A DNA stretch of 64,000 bases from Apostichopus japonicus. Its lineage: Eukaryota; Echinodermata; Holothuroidea; Aspidochirotida; Stichopodidae. How positions within the stretch are numbered: position 1 is the first letter of the stretch; each line of letters begins with the position of its first letter. Below the pieces are notes generated by a model. The model had not been told where the DNA came from. It worked only from the letters and a program-made list of their open reading frames with translations, and did no database searches. Position numbers and translations under genes: made by a program. Below are positions 57,413 through 64,000 of this stretch, in pieces. The stretch is from positions 4,857,501 to 4,921,500 of the forward strand of contig NC_092572.1 in NCBI RefSeq assembly GCF_037975245.1. Reading direction: 5' to 3'.

Positions 57413-60400
57413 CTTGAATATAACGAAAAAAAGTATTTACTTATTCAGAGGCATTACTACAGGTATGGACCAATAACTTCTCTCGATACCAAGCAAAATT
57501 GCTATGATGTCAATAGAACTGTCCTTTACATTGTAGTTGTGCCCCCGTTCTCCCCTTCTGCCATATAATAAGACTTGTATGTACACTTGAAATACCCAGC
57601 TCAGGTTTTCGCCCGTCATTGTTGATAACGGTGTTGCAACCTTACGTATTATTAGGGTCTGATACCGGCCTTCTTAATGTTAGTAGGTGTTGTGAGAATG
57701 GGGACAAGTTTTTGTTGTTGTTGTCTAAGTTGACGTAACGCTTGCATTGACATCCCTCTTCATCAAACAACATCATAGACTGTACCCCTCTGTTATACTC
57801 TGAGAGAATGTCTCGAAAATTAAAACTAAATAAAATACACAATCCAGAACATCCCACAGCAGAAATCATCTCTTTACTAGTATTAGAATCAGATGTCAAA
57901 TTTGTATCACACATCAATTTCGTTACAAATCCAAACAAACTGATCTGTTCATGATGATTTGTTAACGTTTCAGAAAATGATTGACAAACTGTATTCTATA
58001 ACCTGTTTAGGTATTGAAAAGAAGAGTGAGCAATGAAGATCACTCCTATGATTCTTGAAGAAAGAATATTTGTTGTTTACGGACAACATCAATGTTGCTA
58101 CATGGATAACAACCCTGTAGTTATACCACATGCATTACAATAAGTCTCTTCCCTGTAGAAACGTATAAAGTATTATTTTCGTATCAATTACGTAGCATTT
58201 CCAAGGACATATAAGGATCGACGTGGGAGTAGGTACAGGCAGGAATCTCATTCTTCTATTGTTGGTCCCGACTTTTGATACCTGTCAAACTTTAAGACGC
58301 GCCTCGGAAAACATTAACTAGAAACTGCCATTTTATAGACCCAGACTATCTATCCTTTGAAACTTATGCAACTAATAATGAGAAGTAGATTCGACCTTGT
58401 TATAAAATAAGTAGCCAATCGAGTGTAATACACCATAGCTATTTTCCCCCGTGTCATCGGCGGCACTATGACCCACCTGCCCAACACTCACTGAACCGAT
58501 ACAGACAAATCGACACAGACAGACGTATATGAGTTTAAGCAAATAAAGTGACACTGGATATAGAAAAGCAAATTCCACAAGAGCCATGACACCACCACTG
58601 CTAGGCAATATCAAAACGTGTAAAAAATGTTGTAGTATCCGTTCGTGTCTGTTTGTGTCGGTTCCAAGATAAAACATAATCTAACCTTTCTACTCTTCAA
58701 CATCACACGAAAAAAGAGATATTAGCACAATTTTGCACAACGACCTGATTCTAGACCTAATTTGTAGCATATATTTATGCACTATAATGCACCATTACAT
58801 TCCTAAGATGATTTCGGGGGCTAGGGGTGCTGGGGGTGTCTTTCAGAACCCTGTTGGTTGGACACAACGTCCACGATCCCTCGGACAAATCCGCTCTTTT
58901 TGCCGTCGCTGATAAATAAATGTTACTATACCTTCTATCAACGAGTCTTCTATACCTATCCAACACCAATTAACTCCGTTGCGGTCAACTGCATCATAAA
59001 ATGATACAATTTCCTTGTTCTCTTCCTCAGTTTCGATGTATACGAGATGTCCATTGTTTGGTGGAAGGCGGCAACTTTCGGCTGCTTCAGTCCAACTAAG
59101 TTGGATGTCACTCATGCAATACGAGGTTATTCCAAAGTCTGTCCATTTCGCACATGCTTTCATTAAACAAAAATGGATAAATAGTTGATATATTAACCAT
59201 ATAAGCCATGTACGTAAATATATATACATATATTTATAATGGATATGTAGAGATAGTAAAACAGAGATCCCCTACCGACTTCCATTTGGGTTTTAACATG
59301 TTTGTTCTAGGAAACTTTGTATCAGCCTTTAACCTTTATTACTATTGTTTTTGATTTGCAAAATGACCAACACGGTCATATATTCACCAACGATACTAGA
59401 ACGAGATTATAAACTGATTTAGAGTAGACTTATTGCTGATTTCTTCAAATGCTTTTTTCTTAACTTTGATTTAGAGTAGAAAAATAGAGACATTGTTGAT
59501 AGAGCTTTAGACACTTCACTAGAACCTAATTTGAGGGCCAGTCTTGGACATTTTGTTGATTTTTTCAAGGTGCTAATCTGCAATAATCACTAGCCTCGAT
59601 CCATAATTCACAAAAGGAAGAGGTGTGACACTAATATTGTTGAAGCTGACTGAAATACAAAAGATTTGGGGTCCTCCTTTAAACCCCCCTCTCCCTTACC
59701 CACCTCCCTCCCCTCCAAAGCAATCTATATAATGTAAATTCATAATATAATTGGATTTCATGATGAAAAAAACAGAGTGCTTACGAGCTGCTACTTTGGT
59801 AGTGAAACCGCCACTCACAGTTGTTTGTAATGTGCTCTTCTCTGCATATGAAGGTACCATGGAAGTTACAGCTGGTGGTTCTGTGGACGTGGCGAGTCGT
59901 GTGGAAACTTTAGCTGTAAAATAGAAGATGTAATCATTACAAATGCATTCCTCCTGTTCCTCTACTGAGATAGCATATTGCAATGGTATGTCAAAAAGCC
60001 AACTGTTTTTAGCTAGTAGTTATATTTGTTCACGACAGTACATCACAACAACTTACATAACACAGTGAATGATTGCAAATCAAAAATGTTTTGGTCATCG
60101 CTCGGTCATTAGGTCTACTTTTAATCGCAACGTATTATCCTTTCTTGGCAATCTCATGTATATATGATCATGGTTGAGTCACCTTTGAATTCCCATCAGC
60201 AATATATCACGTTGTTAACATTGACAAATATGAAGTTCTTCGTTGTTAATTTTCTACAAGCTGCTAAAATGTGTCTCTTTAATTTCGTTCGCTAAGTTGA
60301 AATTGTGATAAGAAACAATCATGAAGTCTTCCAATAGCATAATACAACTTGCCAGTTATTGCTAACGTAATGAGTATGGGTAATGTGATATGAAATGATT

Positions 60401-62347
60401 ATAAACTCACTTGTTGGTAAATCTGTTGTGTGGTCATCCGTTATAGTGGTTGTTGTTGTCGTAAGTCCAACGGTAGACGGAACTGAGCTTACTTTCACTA
60501 TATGAGCCGTAGTGGTGATCACATCCGATGTAGACGGTTTCAGCGAAGTAATTCCCTCTTTACCTACGTAGAAAATATGAATAAAAACCAAGCGTGCACA
60601 CTCCAATCAATATCTCCTGGGGCACCACAGTGCACCACACCCCCATGTCCCCGGGTTCCAAGCCCGTATCCCCCGGGGTCCAGCCACATGTATACCCGGG
60701 GGTCCCCGGGGGTCTAGTTACAAACCGATTCACACAACTATATTTACTCACTTGTTGGTAAATCTGTTGTGTGGTCATCCGTTATAGTGGATGTCGTTGT
60801 CGTAAGTCTAACGGTAGACGGAACTGAGCTTACTTTCACTATTTGAGCCGTCGTGGTGATCACATCCGATGTAGACGGTTTAAGCGAAGTAATTCCCTCT
60901 TTACCTGCGCAGAAAATATGAATAAAAACAATACAAAAAATTAATACAAAATTAATTATTATGCTGATCGAATATTTTAAAGTTGAAAGTTTACAGTCTT
61001 GTTCAAGGCCAAGGCCCTCTCACACGACTTCACAACGTAACCCTTGTCATAGGTAACTTGTCAAACCCACACACCAAGCGTGCACAATTCAATCAATCTC
61101 TCCTGGGTACCACATTGCACAACATTCACGTGTCCCCCGGGTACTAACCCCTGTGTCCCCGGGGTCCAGCCACGGGGTCCCCGGGGGTAAAGCCAAAACC
61201 GGCGCACACAGCTATATTAACAAGTTACCTCGCAAGTCCCCATTTATACACCTTGGTGAAGAGAAGCAATGAACATATAGTGCCGTGCCCAAGGACACAA
61301 CGCAATGATCTGGCCAGTCTCGAACCTGCAAGCCTTAGATCACAAGTCCACTGCCTTAACAACTTGACCATAACCCCCCCCCCCTCCCTCCTCTCGTTAT
61401 AAGTAAACTAATCATCTTTACTTGTTTATCTTTTCGAAGTGATTTATCATGACTACAAGTATCTGTCGCGGGTTAGTGGCAGTCGGAAGCCGCAAATAAA
61501 CAAAAAACAATTGACAATTCAGCAAGTTGGGAACGCGAAGTAGCCCAATTAATAGGTAAGGAATAACCACCAGTTGGGAACACGAAGTAGCTCAACTAAT
61601 AGGCAAGGAATAACCACAATTTTGGAACACGAAGTAGTCCAATTGCCGCTTGTTGGTCTCCCCTCTGAGAGTCAGCTCCCTCAAAAAGACATCATTTTAA
61701 CATACTAAACCATACTCTACATTGCTCAATATTACGTAACGCACTTCCCATGCAAACTATATACCAATGAATGCAAATCCCTTACATGGACATGTTTAAT
61801 AATCTTAAATACCTTTGACGTAAACTGACTTGTGACAGTGTCTGACGAAAATGTATTTGTGCCAAATTGTATTTTATCTTAACATGTGCAATCGTTATGA
61901 TATCCATACTTACTTACTATTACTTGGCTATTAACGACACACGATATAACCATGAAGCTACATAGTAACTACTGAACTGTATTCTGGTCTCCATTTTCTT
62001 TATTCTAGGTAATAAAACACATCGTTTTTAAACATTTCGTGGTAGCACTAACTTGTCAAATTGTTTCAGTTTGAAAAATCAGTATCAACTTATTTCAACT
62101 TGAAACTCCCTTGTAATATTATTTCAGCTTGAAACTAGGCCGTCAAAATATGTTAGCTTGTCAAGTATTGATGAATGACGAAAGGTAGACTTACTAGTTA
62201 TCTGCTCTGTTGTATATTCGTTCTTCAAAGTGACTGTCGTTGCCCTGGGTACTTCAGTTGACGCCACTGCGGTTACCTTTGCTATTTGAGGGGTACTATA
62301 AATCACAGATGATGTTGTTGGTCCCAGAGTAGTCCTTTTATCCCAAT
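57240..62347 (-). CDS. C-type lectin with Ser/Thr-rich stalk, 3' part (six exons)
   Basis: Exons in coding order: 62347-62195, 60904-60752, 60563-60411, 59913-59785, 59156-58932, 57412-57240. All junctions are phase 1, so the stalk exons (153, 153, 153 and 129 nt) can be duplicated or skipped freely. The stalk is Thr/Ser/Val-rich, a likely O-glycosylated spacer. The last two exons form one C-type lectin domain: CAKWTDFGITSYC (N-terminal hairpin Cys pair), SWTEAAESC, GHLVYIETEEEN, WIGIED, GEWRYEDG, then EDEPN, DCALI and YPCNEPLYFICER-stop. The EPN motif is the mannose-type signature, but the usual WND is YRD, so calcium and sugar binding may be weakened. The exon with the start codon and signal or membrane segment is not in the window. 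Role inferred: secreted or membrane lectin in recognition or adhesion. Confidence 0.8.
58932..59156 (-). CDS. C-type lectin domain, N-terminal half
   Basis: A 225-nt exon, minus-strand acceptor TTTAATGAAAG, donor GAAG|GTATAG. It has the two-Cys hairpin of long-form domains, the helix-1 cysteine (AAESC), helix 2 (TEEENKEIVSFYD) and the WIGIED strand. An extra Cys in NWCWIGIED is unusual. Confidence 0.85.
59785..59913 (-). CDS. Stalk exon 4 (129 nt)
   Basis: Minus-strand acceptor TTTTACAG, donor GCTC|GTAAGC. Encodes STRLATSTEPPAVTSMVPSY and LQTTVSGGFTTKVAAR. Same phase and composition as the other stalk exons but not clearly homologous. Confidence 0.65.
60411..60563 (-). CDS. Stalk exon 3 (153 nt), duplicate of exon 2
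   Basis: Minus-strand acceptor TCTACGTAG, donor CAACAA|GTGAGT. It differs from exon 2 at only a few bases (AHIV for AQIV, VGL for VRL). The duplicated unit also includes neighbouring intron sequence, so this is a recent tandem duplication of about 341 bp. Confidence 0.75.
60590..60740. repeat. GC-rich CCCCGGGG intronic repeat, copy 1
   Basis: A strongly GC-rich island (repeated CCCCGGG/GTCC blocks) in an AT-rich intron. Its left edge GCGTGCACACTCCAATCAAT matches the start of copy 2. Confidence 0.8.
60752..60904 (-). CDS. Stalk exon 2 (153 nt)
   Basis: Minus-strand acceptor TTCTGCGCAG, donor CAACAA|GTGAGT. Encodes KEGITSLKPSTSDVITTTAQ and a following TTTTSTITDDHTTDLP. Nearly identical to stalk exon 3. 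Confidence 0.75.
61075..61225. repeat. GC-rich CCCCGGGG intronic repeat, copy 2
   Basis: Aligns with copy 1 over about 150 bp, from AGCGTGCACAATTCAATCAAT to CACACAGCTATATT. It abuts the SINE at 61219, so the GC-rich part may be that SINE's body or tail. If so, copy 1 is a headless relative carried along by the exon duplication. Confidence 0.75.
61219..61373 (-). mobile_element. tRNA-derived SINE with conserved core
   Basis: The minus strand reads as a tRNA-like head (GGTCAAGTTGTTAAGGCAGT, TTGTGATCTAAGG, GCAGGTTCGAGACTGGCC), then a core with TTGTGTCCTTGGGCACGGCA and GGTGTATAAATGGGGAC. The same head-core architecture is, from memory, widespread in tRNA SINEs of invertebrate deuterostomes. It supports but does not prove the echinoderm inference. 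Confidence 0.7.
61525..61643. repeat. 47-bp tandem repeat, about 2.5 copies
   Basis: Units begin GTTGGGAAC(G/A)CGAAGTAG and end AGG(T/C)AAGGAATAACCAC. Located in the intron between stalk exons 1 and 2. Confidence 0.8.
62195..62347 (-). CDS. Stalk exon 1 (153 nt)
   Basis: Minus-strand acceptor CATGCATTAG, donor ACTA|GTAAGT. Encodes LGPTTSSVIYSTPQIAKVTA and then TTVTLKNEYTTEQIT. It is homologous to the two 153-nt exons downstream (shared L-x-P-(S/T)-T-S-x-V-I and I-x-K-V patterns) but more diverged. Confidence 0.7.
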
Positions 62348-62770
62348 CTAATGCATGAAAGGAAAATTAGCAACAAACTTCCTTACATTGATCAACTACT
62401 GCTACTTACTGTAAGACTATAATACAAGGCTGCGGTATCTTATGATCAAAGAAAAAAGTCATAATCATATCACAATTTGTAGCATTGAGTTTATCAAAGT
62501 ATGTCTGTAATTTTCAGTTTTAGTTTCAATTATATTCTAAGTTTGATATTTTCTTAATATGAATTTAGGGGTTTCATCTAATTTGTAGGTGTGATGTTGG
62601 TTAAAATATCTCCGTCTCTCCCTCTAGAAAGTTCGTCATCGGAAGATGTAGCGTCATGAATTTTCCTCCCCTTAGTTTTTTCAAGTACACACATTGTCGA
62701 ATTCCTTTGTCAAACAAATTGCCATTTAATATAGCAAGTAGATGATATGGTTATGTAACATCCAGCTTAA

Positions 62771-63185
62771 TATATTAAGCAAGTTACGTACGGTGTGTTT
62801 TGCTTGTAGCATTTGAAATAGTCTAAATAGATGTTAAATAGGGAATACGTCACTTTATGTACCTAAAAATAATTTTACTGAAGACACTTAATTATATGGC
62901 ATAACTTTGTACATGTAGTAGAGTTCTAAAGGAGAAGCAAGGATAAGGAAAGGAGGAATGGAATGATGGTAAAGGTAATATAACTCTCATCATCAAAAAC
63001 ATCCTATCATAAACCAATCGGATCAGGAAAAGCAACATGATTTTTTTCATTTAGAAAAAAACGCATAATGGTCACTATACAAAAACAACTTAATTCTGCA
63101 ACAATGGGTATTCCCTATTTAACATCTATTTAGACTATTTCAAATGCTACAAGCAAAACACACCGTACGTAACTTGCTTAATATA
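62771..63185. mobile_element. MITE with perfect 77-bp terminal inverted repeats
   Basis: 62771-62847 and 63109-63185 are perfect reverse complements over 77 bp (ends TATATTAAGCAAGTTACGTA and TACGTAACTTGCTTAATATA). They flank about 260 bp with no coding capacity. TA dinucleotides at both edges fit a TA target duplication. The perfect arms imply a young insertion or ongoing homogenisation. Confidence 0.85.
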
Positions 63186-63500
63186 TAGCGGCGGGCAGGG
63201 ACGACGTGCTATTTATGATACTCAATGGGATTATTGTTTGTATAGCAGGATATGATATGCTATTCAGATCCCTGATTTATTCCTTATTAGCCATTATAAG
63301 TTAAAACAAATTAACTTTGATTCTGTGTTTGATACTATGCTGTGTTGATTTCTGGGATGTGGGATGCGCTTGATATTTATTAGGTTCATTTTCATAGAAA
63401 ATTTAACTGTTCTAACTTTCAGTAAAATCCTGTAGAAGTTCCAAAAATAGAGTCATGATATGCCAAATAAAAACCAACGTTGATTAAACTTAACTTCTAT

Positions 63501-63502
<2 letters not shown>

Positions 63503-63548
<46 letters not shown>
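63503..63548. repeat. TA microsatellite with GT tail
   Basis: About 45 bp of (TA)n followed by a short (TG)n stretch. Confidence 0.95.
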
Positions 63549-63558
<10 letters not shown>

Positions 63559-64000
63559 ATGTCCGTTTTTAATCCTTGATATCAAATATGATTAAATTTT
63601 AACATCTCAGTATATCCATATGACATTGGTAAAGGGGAATCGATACAAGACGTTCGCTACCAGTTACTCAATAATATTCGGAACTTTTGCGTTGTCGCTC
63701 ATGGTCATTGAGTAAGTTACACAACAAGTTATTATGAATTGTTAGTGTTTTTCCCTCTTGAGAGACTGCATAATTACGAAACTCGTATTACGGTGTTTTC
63801 TCAATAAAGAAGCCTATAAAGTCTATGATTCCATAACAAGGTCTTACAATTGACATGTTGTAGGATAAGGCTTTGAAATGTCACGATGTGTATATAATAT
63901 TTGATTAGAATTATATATAATATAAATATTCTCATAGTATCGGAGTCGTTGTCAGAAATTGAGAGTTCCTATTATATATTATCAACAAGGTGATGTGTTA
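63549..64000. other. Right edge without recognised gene
   Basis: No exon with lectin-gene phase or signal-peptide character is visible on the minus strand here. The missing 5' exons of the lectin gene probably lie beyond the window. Confidence 0.4.

Noticed and set aside
1-64000. CRISPR arrays, bacterial operons, rRNA genes
   Set aside because: None seen; spliced genes, introns and retroelements show a eukaryotic genome.

Overview
This window looks like animal (metazoan) nuclear DNA. It is AT-rich, with short exons, GT-AG introns, TA microsatellites, LINE/SINE/MITE debris and tandem duplications. An echinoderm, perhaps a sea cucumber, fits best: a NACHT immune protein with DED and Death domains, a TRIM-like beta-propeller gene and a C-type lectin lie close together in a repeat-rich background. 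The taxon is inference. All exon boundaries below were read by eye from splice sites and checked by carrying the reading phase from exon to exon; no search was run.

Layout: (1) 1-9655 has no gene I can defend, only repeats and a tRNA-derived SINE. (2) 9656-12101 (+) is the 3' end of a TRIM/NHL-like beta-propeller gene; an antisense PHD-finger fragment lies in its intron. (3) 14984-31570 (+) is the centrepiece: a 16-exon gene, phase-consistent throughout, encoding about 1,368 residues as DED-DED-NACHT-(no clear LRR)-ZU5-UPA-linker-Death domain. The ZU5 part carries a Ser-Phe-Ser-Trp motif where the autoproteolytic FIIND/ZU5-UPA proteins (NLRP1, CARD8, PIDD1) are cut. The protein therefore resembles an invertebrate NLRP1/PIDD1-style protein with tandem DEDs in front. 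(4) 31.6-44.3 kb is gene-poor: tandem and segmental duplications, a decayed Tx1/L1-like LINE (41.15-42.5 kb) and a possible antisense pseudogene. (5) 44342-51815 (+) is a three-exon gene for a secreted protein: a signal-peptide exon, a short Thr/Ser exon and a large exon with 17 full copies of an 84-bp (28-residue) Ser/Gly/Asn/Asp/Ala repeat. One copy has lost a single base, which breaks the frame. (6) 52-57 kb is repeats, one inverted-repeat element and one orphan exon candidate. (7) 57240-62347 (-) is the 3' part of a C-type lectin gene: four Ser/Thr-rich stalk exons (three of them 153 nt, two of these recent duplicates), then a two-exon C-type lectin domain, with every junction in phase 1. 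Its 5' end is not visible. A MITE with perfect 77-bp inverted repeats lies just beyond.

How the genes relate: three loci fit defence or extracellular roles (TRIM-like sensor or ligase, NACHT death-fold protein, lectin). The repeat protein is secreted and of unknown function. The propeller exon's donor (12068) is in phase with the first DED exon (14978), so a read-through or fused transcript of loci 2 and 3 is possible and should be tested with RNA data.
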